This document shows positions 17,051 through 25,048 of a stretch of 41,469 nt of DNA, piece by piece. This DNA comes from Thermoanaerobaculum sp. (GTDB lineage Bacteria; Acidobacteriota; Thermoanaerobaculia; Thermoanaerobaculales; Thermoanaerobaculaceae), in contig JANXCP010000004.1 in assembly GCA_025060245.1 (NCBI GenBank), positions 1 to 41,469 of the forward strand, in the 5' to 3' direction. A program made the position numbers and the translations under genes. Each line of letters opens with the position of its first letter. Within the stretch, counting starts at the first letter, position 1. The notes under the pieces are model-generated. The model was not told the origin of the DNA. It did not search any database and saw only the letters and a list, made by a program, of their open reading frames with translations.

Positions 17051-17547
17051 GGCGCCTCCGGCACGGCCCGGGTAACCCACTCCGTGCCTTCGGTCACGGG
17101 GATGACCAAGAGCTTGTAACGGGTCAGAAATTCTGCCCGCACCAACAGCCACAGGGGTTCGTGATGCAGGGGAATGGGTAGCTCCGCCGTTGGTGGGCGA
17201 CTGACCCACTGCAAGGCCTGCTCCAGCGCGGCGGTTTGCGAGGAGGCCAAGACCTCCCCATCCAACTCCGCCTGCAGCGAGATCACCCCGCTCACCGGCT
17301 CTCGCTGTGCGCGCACCACCAGCTCGTGATTGGCCAAGCGTTGGTCCCACAGGAAGCGGCGATTACGAAACACCTTGAGGCGGTAGGTCACCGCCACCGG
17401 GGCCCCACCTTCCAGGCCCTCCACCCAGTCCTCAGGAATGGGTTTATGCAGGGTGATCTGGACCAACAGCCGACCAGGAGCCGGGGTGAGGCTCACCTCC
17501 AGCTCCGGGGCAACCACCGCGGCCAAGAGCACCCAGGCCAACACCAT
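17047..17547 (-). CDS. DUF4390 domain secreted protein
   Basis: 166-residue protein with a short N-terminal hydrophobic segment (MVLAWVLLAAVVAPELEVSL) that reads as a signal peptide, followed by a beta-rich domain (RLLVQITLHKPIPEDWVEGL; AVTYRLKVFRNRRFLWDQRL) of the DUF4390 type. DUF4390 genes are often found beside ntrY/ntrX, as here, and may act as a periplasmic input to the kinase; that is inference. The start is ATG 17547 (GTG 17544 is an alternative). There is no Shine-Dalgarno, and the space where one would lie is filled by a TGTGG-N8-CCACA dyad. Confidence 0.8.
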   Translation of the reverse strand: MVLAWVLLAAVVAPELEVSLTPAPGRLLVQITLHKPIPEDWVEGLEGGAPVAVTYRLKVFRNRRFLWDQRLANHELVVRAQREPVSGVISLQAELDGEVLASSQTAALEQALQWVSRPPTAELPIPLHHEPLWLLVRAEFLTRYKLLVIPVTEGTEWVTRAVPEAP

Positions 17548-17549
17548 GG

Positions 17550-17567
17550 TGTGGCAAAACTACCACA
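17550..17567. promoter_or_regulatory. TGTGG-N8-CCACA dyad before the DUF4390 gene
   Basis: An 18-base dyad with five-base perfect arms, located 3-20 bases before the DUF4390 ATG in the lpxC/DUF4390 gap. The same arm sequence and spacing recurs at 18610-18627 between lpxC and the HD-GYP gene. It could be an operator or, in RNA, a hairpin beside the start codon. Confidence 0.45.
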
Positions 17568-17609
17568 GCAGAAGGGAAAAGGCGAAGGGACGGGGCTTGT
17601 TGGGCGAGG

Positions 17610-18521
17610 CTAGCCGGCTACGGCGTGTGCCACCGGCTCCAGGGCAAAGGGGTGCACCGAAAGAGGCGCCACCCGTTCCGGTTCGTAAAGCTCCCAAGCT
17701 TCCGGTTGGGATAAGAGCTCGCGCACCACCGCCACGTGCAAGGCATGACCGGCCTTGTGGGCAACCACGTGGGCGCGCAGCGGGTACTCCAACAGGGCCA
17801 AATCACCGATGAGGTCCAAGATCTTATGCCGCACAAACTCGTCGCGGAACCGCAACCGTCCGGAGAGCACGCGGTACTCGTCCACGATGACGCAGTTATT
17901 GAGGCTCCCTCCCCGGCCCAACCCCCGGTCTCGCAGATGCTTCACATCGGACAAAAAGCCAAAGGTGCGGGCCGGTGCAATGGCGGAGGTAAAGCGTTCC
18001 GGGGTTACGGTGAGGGTCAGGCGCTGCTCCCCCACCACCGGGGATCTATAGCGCACCCGGTAATCTACCGAGAAATGCTCGGCCGGGTGCAACTCCACAA
18101 AACGGTCCCCGTGGCTCACCCGCACCGAGCGCAAGAGCCGCACCTCCGGCAACGAGCGGTTCTGCTCCAACACCCCGGCCCGTTGGATCATCTGCACGAA
18201 GGGCAAGGCCGAGCCATCCATCACCGGCACCTCGGGCCCGGAAAGGTCCACAAACACGTTGGTGATCCCCAACGCGTACAGGGCGGACATCAGGTGCTCA
18301 ACGGTTCCCACATTGGCCCCGCGAACCCCAATGGTAGTGGCAAAGGAAAAGTCCCGGGCGTGTTCCGCCCGCGCCGGGACCGCCACCCCCAAATCGGTGC
18401 GCACGAACACCACCCCCGTCCCCACAGGAGCGGGGCGCAGCCGGACTTTGACCTGTGCACCGCTGTGAATGCCTACCCCTTCCGCCTCCACCGCACGAGC
18501 CAGGGTTTTTTGCCAGCCCAT
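17610..18521 (-). CDS. lpxC: UDP-3-O-acyl-N-acetylglucosamine deacetylase
   Basis: Zinc deacetylase for the committed step of lipid A synthesis. The 303 residues from ATG 18521 carry the early TLARAVEAEGVGIHSG, TVEHLMSAL with the first zinc His, PVMDGSALPFV, RTFGF, and FVRHKILDLIGDLALLE with the second His and the Asp ligand. A late HKAGHALHVAVV block supplies the catalytic His. GGGAGG six bases before the ATG fixes the start; the longer open frame to 19055 runs through the divergent promoter and is not used. It heads the lpxC-DUF4390-ntrY-ntrX-TPR-RDD operon, which is an unusual setting for lpxC. Confidence 0.96.
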   Translation of the reverse strand: MGWQKTLARAVEAEGVGIHSGAQVKVRLRPAPVGTGVVFVRTDLGVAVPARAEHARDFSFATTIGVRGANVGTVEHLMSALYALGITNVFVDLSGPEVPVMDGSALPFVQMIQRAGVLEQNRSLPEVRLLRSVRVSHGDRFVELHPAEHFSVDYRVRYRSPVVGEQRLTLTVTPERFTSAIAPARTFGFLSDVKHLRDRGLGRGGSLNNCVIVDEYRVLSGRLRFRDEFVRHKILDLIGDLALLEYPLRAHVVAHKAGHALHVAVVRELLSQPEAWELYEPERVAPLSVHPFALEPVAHAVAG

Positions 18522-18544
18522 CCTCGCCTCCCGCGCTGGAGCCG

Positions 18545-18561
18545 TGCCAAATCCGTGCCAA
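18545..18561 (-). promoter_or_regulatory. Sigma54 (-24/-12) promoter candidate for lpxC
   Basis: The minus strand reads TTGGCACGGATTTGGCA. Against the sigma54 consensus YTGGCACG-N4-TTGCW it matches 12 of the 13 specified positions, with the invariant GG and GC exactly 10 bases apart. The -12 C is at 18546, giving a predicted start near 18534 and a 13-base leader that still contains the GGGAGG ribosome site of lpxC. A sigma54 activator is encoded in the same operon. Confidence 0.6.
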
Positions 18562-18590
18562 GATGAAACCATTTCGCCAGTGCAGCCAGG

Positions 18591-18627
18591 TGTGGCTTTG
18601 GCGCACATCTGTGGCTTTCTTGCCACA
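18591..18627. promoter_or_regulatory. Tandem dyads between lpxC and the HD-GYP gene
   Basis: Two imperfect or perfect dyads share the half-site TGTGGCTTT, 19 bases apart. 18610-18627 has perfect six-base arms (TGTGGC-N6-GCCACA); 18591-18607 has TGTG-N9-CACA. Centres lie about 65 and 85 bases upstream of the predicted sigma54 start of lpxC, and the second dyad covers the -35 area of the divergent HD-GYP promoter. This placement suits an enhancer-binding protein or a shared repressor. Confidence 0.5.
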
Positions 18628-18635
18628 CCCGAGGG

Positions 18636-18644
18636 TGCTACACT
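18636..18644 (+). promoter_or_regulatory. Extended -10 promoter of the HD-GYP-smpB unit
   Basis: TGCTACACT, an extended -10 of the same form as those at 10898 and 33169. The predicted start at about 18651 leaves a very short leader that holds GGAGG before ATG 18660. Confidence 0.5.
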
Positions 18645-18659
18645 GGCGCCGGAGGTCGC

Positions 18660-20126
18660 ATGTTGCCACCGCTGGATCCCGTGGCGGTCCGCCGCATCAA
18701 GGAGGTGCTCTACCGGTTCATGGAAGAGCTGCAGACCACCAAAGCAGCGTTGTACCTGCTGGGAAACCGCGGGGCTTTTGAGCTGGTGGAAAGCTTTGGC
18801 TTTGGCCGCCGGGAAGCCATTCATGCCGAAGTCTCTCCCGACCACCCCTTGCACCACTGGATCCGTCGCCACCGCACCGCGCCCGCGGTCCTGGCAGAGG
18901 CGGCCAGTGAAACGGCCCTGGGGGAAATGCTCCGACTTTCCGGCAGCAGCACCCTGATGACGGTACCCCTCATCAGCGGTGATAACCTTGTGGGCTTTGT
19001 GGATGCCCGCGACCGGGCGGGGCGAAAAGCCTACGGCCCGGAGGAATTGAAGCAAGCCAAACGCATCGCTGAGACCCTCCTGGATGTCTTGCGGGAGGTG
19101 GGCTTGGTGTCAGGGCTGCCCGCGCCAGCGCCTGAAGAGGTACCCCCGACCCCGGCGCGGGCGGGTAAATTTCCGCCGGCCTTGGAAAAGCTGGTGGGGT
19201 TTTGTGGCGCGCTGGCGCCCAGCGAAGGTGTGGCCGCCCTCGGGCTCACGGTGGCCGACGGGCCCACGGTCCGTTGCCTCCTCATCACCTCCACCCCCAT
19301 GGAGAGCACCGAGCGGGAAGCTTTGGCGCGCCACCAACTGGAGGTGGCCTCACAAGCTGGCGTGGCTTTGCCGCCTGTGGAGCGGTGGAGCTTTGCTGAA
19401 CGTCCCTCGCTGGGTCGGGAGGTACGGCGGGAAGAAATTCGCACGCTGCTGTTGAGCCGGGACGGGATGGCCGTGGTGGTCTCCCTCCTCAGCCCTGCGG
19501 GGAGCGCCGCCACGAACCTGCTGGCCGCCGTGCAAGGGGTATGGGAGTTGGCGCAGCGTGAACAGGTCCTGCGGCGGAGCGTGCGCAACATGGCCCGCGT
19601 GTTGCTGGAGCCCGGAGACCTCACCTTCCCCCATTTGCGCCAGCACAGTCAAGCGGTTTCGGAGCTTGCCCAAAAGATGGCCCAGGAGCTGGGGCTCGGG
19701 GAAGATGAGGAAGAGCTGGTGACGCTGGCAGGGTACCTGCACGACGTGGGCATGCGCGAGCTGGACTACCAACGGGTCTACCGCCTGGAGCGTCCCCAGG
19801 AGGCGGATCGCCGCCTCTACCAGCGCCACCCGGTGGTGGGCGCGCGCATTCTGGAGGAGACCTCCTACCCGGGGTTGGCTGAGGCGGTGCGGCACCACCA
19901 TGAGCGGTGGGACGGGGGAGGGTACCCGCAACGTCTGGCCGGGACCGCCATCCCTTTGGCTTCCCGCATCGTGCACCTGGCCGAGGTGTTTGACGTGCTC
20001 ACCTCCCCGGGCTCCTACAAGCGCCCCGTCACCCGCGACCAGGCCTTACAAACCATTGAACGGGAGGCGGGAAAGCAGTTTGACCCCAATCTGGTGCCGG
20101 TTTTGGCCAAGGTGGTCGGGGCGTGA
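18660..20126 (+). CDS. GAF and HD-GYP domain protein, probable c-di-GMP phosphodiesterase
   Basis: 488-residue soluble protein. Residues about 10-150 look like a GAF sensor domain (VPLISGDNLVGFVDARDR). A poorly conserved middle segment (about 175-310) follows, and the C-terminal third is an HD-GYP domain with HD at H361-D362 and the HHHERWDGGGYP motif at 412-423, so the catalytic metal ligands are in place. HD-GYP enzymes hydrolyse cyclic di-GMP. GGAGG sits 5 bases before ATG 18660. It is divergent from lpxC across tandem dyads and translationally coupled to smpB by a GTGA overlap. A GGEEF cyclase at 28553 could supply the substrate. Confidence 0.92.
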   Translation: MLPPLDPVAVRRIKEVLYRFMEELQTTKAALYLLGNRGAFELVESFGFGRREAIHAEVSPDHPLHHWIRRHRTAPAVLAEAASETALGEMLRLSGSSTLMTVPLISGDNLVGFVDARDRAGRKAYGPEELKQAKRIAETLLDVLREVGLVSGLPAPAPEEVPPTPARAGKFPPALEKLVGFCGALAPSEGVAALGLTVADGPTVRCLLITSTPMESTEREALARHQLEVASQAGVALPPVERWSFAERPSLGREVRREEIRTLLLSRDGMAVVVSLLSPAGSAATNLLAAVQGVWELAQREQVLRRSVRNMARVLLEPGDLTFPHLRQHSQAVSELAQKMAQELGLGEDEEELVTLAGYLHDVGMRELDYQRVYRLERPQEADRRLYQRHPVVGARILEETSYPGLAEAVRHHHERWDGGGYPQRLAGTAIPLASRIVHLAEVFDVLTSPGSYKRPVTRDQALQTIEREAGKQFDPNLVPVLAKVVGA

Positions 20127-20569
20127 AGGTTCTGGCGCACAACCGCAAGGCCCGATTTGAGTACGAGCTCATTGAACGCCTCGTGGCTGGGCTGGTCCTC
20201 ACCGGTAGCGAAGTCAAGTCGGTGCGGGAGGGTCGGGTGAACTTGACCGACGGGTACGTCACCTTTGACGGCGGTGAGGCGTTCTTGGTTAACGTGCACA
20301 TTGCCCCCTACGCCAACGCCGGTTACGCCGGCCATGATCCCCTGCGCCCACGTAAGTTGCTCTTACACAAGCGCGAACTGAAGCGATTGGCGGGTAAAGT
20401 GCAGGAAAAGGGTCTGACCCTCATCCCTTTGGCCCTGGGTTTGGAAGGGAACTGGATCAAAGTTGAGCTGGCTTTGGCCAAAGGGAAAAAGGTCCATGAC
20501 AAACGGGAAGCGATTAAGCGGCGGCAGCTGGAACGGGAAGCAGAAGCGGCGATGAAACGCTACCGCTAG
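20123..20569 (+). CDS. smpB: SsrA (tmRNA)-binding protein SmpB
   Basis: Partner of tmRNA in rescuing stalled ribosomes and tagging unfinished proteins. The 148 residues contain the OB-fold signature RKARFEYELIERLVAGLVLTG, SEVKSVREGRVNLTDGYV and the C-terminal tail KGKKVHDKREAIKRR that enters the decoding site. Length is normal. GTG 20123 overlaps the HD-GYP stop (GTGA). No ssrA gene is seen nearby. Co-translation with a c-di-GMP phosphodiesterase is unusual. Confidence 0.97.
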   Translation: MKVLAHNRKARFEYELIERLVAGLVLTGSEVKSVREGRVNLTDGYVTFDGGEAFLVNVHIAPYANAGYAGHDPLRPRKLLLHKRELKRLAGKVQEKGLTLIPLALGLEGNWIKVELALAKGKKVHDKREAIKRRQLEREAEAAMKRYR

Positions 20570-20572
20570 GCT

Positions 20573-21124
20573 TCAGCACCGTTCGCCACCCACCTGCTCT
20601 AACAAGAGTCCGGCCTGCTGCGCGAGGAACAGGCACGCCACCGTCTTGGCATCGCGTAAGACCCCTTGGCCCAGCGCCTCTTGCACCTCCCGCCAGGTCA
20701 GCGGGCAAACCTCCACCACTTCATCGGTGTCAGGTTGGGGCTGCTCCGCCGCCGAGATGTGCGCTGCAAAGCAGCTCAAGTGCTCGTCGCAAAACCCGGG
20801 GGCTGAGTACAGTTCCCCCAAGGGTACCAGCTCCCCCGTGAGGCCCGTTTCCTCCCGCAGCTCTCGCGCTGCACACTCCCCAGGCGGCTCCCCCTCTTGG
20901 CGGGTACCTGCGGGCAGCTCCAAGAGCTGCTCACCCACCGCAAAACGGTACTGCCGCACGAACACGATCCTGCCGTCGGGCAGCAGGGGAAGCACCACCA
21001 CCGCTCCGGGGTGGCGGACCACCTCCCGCACCGCCTCCCGGCACCCCTCCAGCTGCACGCGGTGGACCTCCAGGCGCAACAGCTTGCCGGAAAAAACCTC
21101 GCGGCACTCCACACTCCGCTCCAT
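20573..21124 (-). CDS. Nudix hydrolase, ADP-ribose pyrophosphatase type
   Basis: 183-residue Nudix enzyme from ATG 21124, which is preceded by a GGGGGTGGG stretch; the frame runs 12 codons further upstream to 21160. It has the ADP-ribose pyrophosphatase layout: [38 protein letters not shown], then the Nudix box running from the G of AGTRQEG to REETGL with all its E and R residues, and [18 protein letters not shown]-ribose or a sugar nucleotide is the expected substrate. Its stop lies three bases beyond that of the convergent smpB, and it is divergent from uvrA. Confidence 0.88.
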   Translation of the reverse strand: MERSVECREVFSGKLLRLEVHRVQLEGCREAVREVVRHPGAVVVLPLLPDGRIVFVRQYRFAVGEQLLELPAGTRQEGEPPGECAARELREETGLTGELVPLGELYSAPGFCDEHLSCFAAHISAAEQPQPDTDEVVEVCPLTWREVQEALGQGVLRDAKTVACLFLAQQAGLLLEQVGGERC

Positions 21125-21139
21125 ACCCACCCCCTGGGG

Positions 21140-21157
21140 CTGGCCCAGTGGGGCCAG
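21140..21157. repeat. Perfect inverted repeat between the Nudix gene and uvrA
   Basis: CTGGCCC-AGTG-GGGCCAG has seven perfect base pairs and a four-base loop. It occupies the short divergent gap before the uvrA -10-like TAAGAT (21165-21170). It has no T run in either direction, so a protein-binding site or leader hairpin is more likely than a terminator. Confidence 0.4.
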
Positions 21158-21190
21158 CAAGGGTTAAGATAGCCCTTCTGGGTGAAAGGG

Positions 21191-24022
21191 ATGAGGGACG
21201 TTATTTCCATTCGCGGGGCACGACAGCACAACCTGAAAAACATCAACCTGGACATCCCCCGAAACAAGCTGGTGGTGATCACCGGTGTTTCGGGGTCCGG
21301 CAAGTCCTCCCTGGCCTTTGACACCCTCTTTGCCGAGGGGCAACGCCGCTACGTGGAATCCCTCTCCGCCTACGCCCGCCAGTTCCTCGAGCAAATGGAC
21401 AAGCCCGACGTGGACGTGATTGAGGGGCTTTCCCCTGCCATTTCCATTGAGCAGAAAAGCGTCTCCAAGAACCCCCGTTCCACCGTCGGCACGGTGACGG
21501 AAATTTACGACTACCTCCGCCTGCTGTTTGCCTCCATTGGCGAGGTTTTGTGCCCAGACTGCCACATCCCCATTGCCGGCCTGACGGTCCAACAAATGGT
21601 GGACCGCATAGCCAGCCTGCCCCCCGGCACCCGTTTCCTGGTCCTTGCCCCCTTGGCCCAAGCGAAGAAGGGGGAGCACCGCCGCCTGTTTGAACAGATG
21701 GCCCGCGAGGGGTTCGTGCGGGCACGGGTCAACGGCGAGCTGGTGGAGGTGGCCAACCCCCCGGAGCTGGATAAGAAGCGCAAGCACACGGTGGAGGTGG
21801 TGGTGGACCGCCTCGAGGTGCGCCCCGATCTCCTGGGGCGGCTGGCGGATTCCCTGGAAACGGCCCTACGCGTGGGGGAAGGCCTGGTGCGGATCGCCCC
21901 TCGGGAAGGCGAGGAGTTCGTGCTGTCCAGCCGCCATGCCTGCCCCCAGTGCGGATTTTCCCTCTTTGAGCTGTCACCGCGGCTGTTCTCCTTCAACTCC
22001 CCTCAGGGAGCCTGCCCCTCCTGCACTGGCCTGGGGACCGTCCAGGAAATTGACCCGACCAAGCTGGTCTTGGACCCTCAACGCTCCCTGGCCGCCGGTG
22101 CGGTGGCCGGCATCGTGGAGTCAGGGCGCTCTTTCCGCTGGCGCCAGCTACAAACCCTGGCGCGCGCCATGGGCTTTTCCCTCCACACCCCGTGGCAGAA
22201 CTTGCCGGAGAAGGTGCGGCAAGCGGTGCTGTACGGCACCACCCAGGAGCTGCACTTTGAGTTCGTGGGGGAACGCTCGCACTGGGCCTACCGCGCCCCC
22301 TTTGAGGGGCTGGTGCCGGCGCTGGAACGCAAGTACCGCGAGACCCACTCGGCAGATGTGCGGGCGGAGCTGGAGCGGTTCATGTCGCAAAAACCCTGTC
22401 CCGCCTGCGGAGGTCGGCGATTGCGCCGGGAGGCTTTGGCGGTACAGGTACACGGCAAGAGCATCCACCAGGTGGTGGAGCTTTCGGTGCGGGAGGCCTT
22501 GGCGTGGTTTTCCGGGCTCTCCCTCACCCCCCGTCAACAGCAAATTGCCGGGAAGATCCTCAAGGAAATTCGGGATCGGCTGGAATTTTTGGCTGCGGTG
22601 GGTTTGGACTACCTGACCCTTTCCCGAACCTCGGGGACCCTCTCCGGTGGGGAGGCGCAGCGGATCCGCCTGGCCACGCAAATTGGGTCCAAGCTCATGG
22701 GGGTGCTGTACGTGTTGGATGAACCCTCCATTGGCCTGCACCAGCGGGACAACCGCAAGCTCCTCGCCACCCTCAAGGGGATGCGTGACCTGGGAAACAC
22801 CGTGCTGGTAGTGGAGCACGATGAGGAGACCATGCGGGAGGCCGACTGGATCGTGGATCTAGGCCCCGGGGCGGGGATCCACGGCGGGGAGGTGGTGGCG
22901 GAGGGTCCGCCGGAGGTAATCCCCACCTTTCCCCGCTCCCTCACCGGCCGCTACCTGGCGGGAAAACTCGTCATCCCCCTGCCCAAGGAGCGGCGGCGTG
23001 GCAACGGAAAACGGCTAATCCTCTACGGAGCGCGGGAACACAACTTAAAAAACCTCACCGTCGCCTTTCCCTTGGGAACCTTCATTTGCGTCACTGGGGT
23101 TTCCGGCTCGGGAAAGTCCACGTTGGTGAACGAAGTGCTGTACAAGGCCTGCGCCCGGCACCTGTACCGGGCTTTGGAAACCCCAGGGGCCTATGACCGC
23201 CTCACCGGCCTGGAACACATTGACAAAGTGGTGGCCATTGACCAGTCCCCCATCGGTCGCACCCCCCGCTCCAACCCCGCCACCTACACCAAGGTCTTTG
23301 ACCCCATCCGGGAGCTGTTCGCCCTCACCCCCGAAGCGCGGGCCCGAGGTTATAAGCCCGGGCGCTTCTCCTTCAACGTGCGTGGGGGTCGGTGCGAAGC
23401 CTGCAGCGGCGACGGACAAATCAAAATTGAAATGCACTTCCTCCCCGACGTCTACGTCACCTGCGAGGTGTGCAAGGGGCGCCGGTACAGTCGGGAAACC
23501 CTGGAGGTCCACTACAAGGGCCTTTCCGTTGCCGATGTGCTGGACCTCACGGTGGAGCAGGCGCGGGAGCTCTTTGCCGCCCACCCCCAGATCACCCGCA
23601 TCTTGGATACCCTCATGGCCGTGGGCCTGGGGTACATCAAGCTGGGCCAGCCGGCAACGACCCTTTCGGGAGGGGAAGCCCAGCGGATCAAGCTGTCGCG
23701 CGAGCTGGCCCGGCGCGCTACCGGTTCAACCTTGTACATCCTGGACGAGCCCACCACCGGTTTGCATTTTGACGACGTGAAGAAGCTCTTGAATGTCCTG
23801 CACACCCTGGTGGACCGCGGCAACACGGTCGTGGTCATTGAGCACAACCTGGACGTGATCAAGACCGCCGACTGGATCGTGGACCTGGGGCCTGAAGGCG
23901 GCGACGAAGGGGGGTACGTGGTGGCGGAAGGGACACCCGAAGAGGTGGCGCGCGTCCCGCAAAGCTGGACCGGCCGCTACCTCGCGCCGCTGCTCACCAA
24001 TGCCGCCGCTCTGGCAAGCTAA
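21191..24022 (+). CDS. uvrA: Excinuclease ABC subunit A
   Basis: Damage-recognition ATPase of nucleotide excision repair. The 943 residues contain two ABC modules: Walker [15 protein letters not shown] and signature [17 protein letters not shown] in the first, [13 protein letters not shown] and [16 protein letters not shown] in the second, each followed by a Walker B with DEP. Zinc-finger cysteines are present (CPQCG...CPSC in the first module; [19 protein letters not shown] then CEVC in the second). ATG 21191 gives the usual N-terminus ([17 protein letters not shown]); GTG 21182 would add three residues. Neither has a well-placed ribosome site. No uvrB or uvrC is in the window. Confidence 0.97.
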   Translation: MRDVISIRGARQHNLKNINLDIPRNKLVVITGVSGSGKSSLAFDTLFAEGQRRYVESLSAYARQFLEQMDKPDVDVIEGLSPAISIEQKSVSKNPRSTVGTVTEIYDYLRLLFASIGEVLCPDCHIPIAGLTVQQMVDRIASLPPGTRFLVLAPLAQAKKGEHRRLFEQMAREGFVRARVNGELVEVANPPELDKKRKHTVEVVVDRLEVRPDLLGRLADSLETALRVGEGLVRIAPREGEEFVLSSRHACPQCGFSLFELSPRLFSFNSPQGACPSCTGLGTVQEIDPTKLVLDPQRSLAAGAVAGIVESGRSFRWRQLQTLARAMGFSLHTPWQNLPEKVRQAVLYGTTQELHFEFVGERSHWAYRAPFEGLVPALERKYRETHSADVRAELERFMSQKPCPACGGRRLRREALAVQVHGKSIHQVVELSVREALAWFSGLSLTPRQQQIAGKILKEIRDRLEFLAAVGLDYLTLSRTSGTLSGGEAQRIRLATQIGSKLMGVLYVLDEPSIGLHQRDNRKLLATLKGMRDLGNTVLVVEHDEETMREADWIVDLGPGAGIHGGEVVAEGPPEVIPTFPRSLTGRYLAGKLVIPLPKERRRGNGKRLILYGAREHNLKNLTVAFPLGTFICVTGVSGSGKSTLVNEVLYKACARHLYRALETPGAYDRLTGLEHIDKVVAIDQSPIGRTPRSNPATYTKVFDPIRELFALTPEARARGYKPGRFSFNVRGGRCEACSGDGQIKIEMHFLPDVYVTCEVCKGRRYSRETLEVHYKGLSVADVLDLTVEQARELFAAHPQITRILDTLMAVGLGYIKLGQPATTLSGGEAQRIKLSRELARRATGSTLYILDEPTTGLHFDDVKKLLNVLHTLVDRGNTVVVIEHNLDVIKTADWIVDLGPEGGDEGGYVVAEGTPEEVARVPQSWTGRYLAPLLTNAAALAS

Positions 24023-24070
24023 CGGGTGCTCGGTAATTTCGCCCGTGGCCGCGGGCCCGCCGCTTTTGGT

Positions 24071-24076
24071 TACACT
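24071..24076 (+). promoter_or_regulatory. Candidate leaderless -10 for the membrane protein gene
   Basis: TACACT ends seven bases before GTG 24084, the arrangement repeated before several other genes here that lack a ribosome site. No -35 is evident. Confidence 0.3.
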
Positions 24077-24083
24077 CGTGGCC

Positions 24084-24938
24084 GTGTCCCGCTTGCTGAG
24101 GTCTGCCACCCATCTCTACGACCGGATGGCCCTTCGTTGGGAAGGGACCAGGTGTTGGCCACGCGTAGGCAGCGCTCTGGTGATTACCTTTCTTGCCGCT
24201 TTGGTGGCCATCGAGCGGCGACGTCGGCACCTGCTGCCGGCAGCCTTCTCGGCCCTAGTGCCGGAAAACCACTTTTACGCCGTGAACCTGGCTTTTTCCC
24301 TGCTGCTGTTAGTAGAGGTGGTAAGCCTCGTCTTCACCCTGGCCAGCTCCGTGGCCATTTCGGTGGGCAAGCAATTGGAAATCTTTTCTTTGATCCTGCT
24401 ACGGGAAACCTTTAAGCAGTTCACCGCTTTCCCTGAGCCGGTAACTTGGTCGGCGGTGGCACCGCACATCCCAGCCATGTTGGCGGACATGACGGGGGCG
24501 TTGGCGGTCTTTGCTCTCCTGGCCTTCTACTACCGCGCCCAGCGCCACCAAGCCATTACCCCCAGCCGGGAAGACCAGGAAAGCTTTGTGGCCACCAAGA
24601 AGCTCATTGCATTGGCGCTGCTGGGCCTTTTTGCTGCCGTCGGCCTCCACCACAGCTGGGTTTACCTGGCCACCGGTACCACCTACGGCTTTTTCGAGGT
24701 GATCTACACCGTGCTCATCCTCAGCGACGTGCTGCTGGTGCTGGTGGCCCTGCGCTCCAGCAACCGCTACTGGGTGGTGTTCCGCAACTCCGGCTTTGCT
24801 GCCACCACCGTGCTGGTGCGGCTTGCCTTGGTGGCACCTCCCATCCTCAACGCCGCCTTAGGCGTGGCAGCGGCCTGCCTGGCCCTCGCCTTTACCCTGG
24901 CCTACAACACCTTCTCCCGCACCCTCCACCAAGGCTAA
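24084..24938 (+). CDS. Polytopic membrane protein, family not recognised
   Basis: 284 residues from GTG 24084. The frame is open back to ATG 24000, which would overlap uvrA; ATG 24126 is also possible, and none has a ribosome site. GTG 24084 is preferred because TACACT lies exactly seven bases upstream. About five or six hydrophobic segments are visible, including ALVITFLAALVAIE, YAVNLAFSLLLLVEVVSLVF, ALAVFALLAFYY, IALALLGLFAAVGL, VIYTVLILSDVLLVLVAL and a long C-terminal one. Charged stretches such as SATHLYDRMALRWEGTR and YYRAQRHQAITPSREDQESF lie between them. No transporter or channel motif is recognised. Same strand as uvrA but probably separately transcribed. Confidence 0.7.
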   Translation: MSRLLRSATHLYDRMALRWEGTRCWPRVGSALVITFLAALVAIERRRRHLLPAAFSALVPENHFYAVNLAFSLLLLVEVVSLVFTLASSVAISVGKQLEIFSLILLRETFKQFTAFPEPVTWSAVAPHIPAMLADMTGALAVFALLAFYYRAQRHQAITPSREDQESFVATKKLIALALLGLFAAVGLHHSWVYLATGTTYGFFEVIYTVLILSDVLLVLVALRSSNRYWVVFRNSGFAATTVLVRLALVAPPILNAALGVAAACLALAFTLAYNTFSRTLHQG

Positions 24939-25020
24939 ACCGGTCTGGCCACGGCCGCGTGAAACCCTTGCTTTGCGGGTAGCAGGGCAACCCGCTCTCC
25001 TAGTTCCCGGTTGCGCATCC

Positions 25021-25045
25021 AAAAAACGACGCTTCGGCCTCGGTC
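25021..25045 (-). terminator. Weak terminator candidate after the DUF4832-like gene
   Basis: Read on the minus strand, an imperfect five-pair hairpin with a CCGAAG loop is followed by six T residues, a few bases after the stop at 25049. The stem is poor, so only the T run and position support it. Confidence 0.3.
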
Positions 25046-25048
25046 CCC

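Noticed and set aside
14945-17350. 801-residue version of the histidine kinase
   Set aside because: The extra 100 residues overlap DUF4390 in another frame and are low-complexity; GTG 17050 has a ribosome site and GTGA coupling.
18639-18644. TTGCCA at 18620 as the -35 of the HD-GYP promoter
   Set aside because: The spacer to TACACT is 13 bases, too short. The extended -10 explains the promoter better.
17610-19055. 481-residue version of LpxC starting at 19055
   Set aside because: The extra 178 residues run through the divergent promoter and the HD-GYP gene; LpxC starts at ATG 18521 with a good ribosome site.
24939-25048. Possible tRNA in the gap after the membrane protein gene
   Set aside because: A GCGGGT/ACCCGC pair is present, but there is no T-loop GTTCGAATCC-like sequence or cloverleaf.
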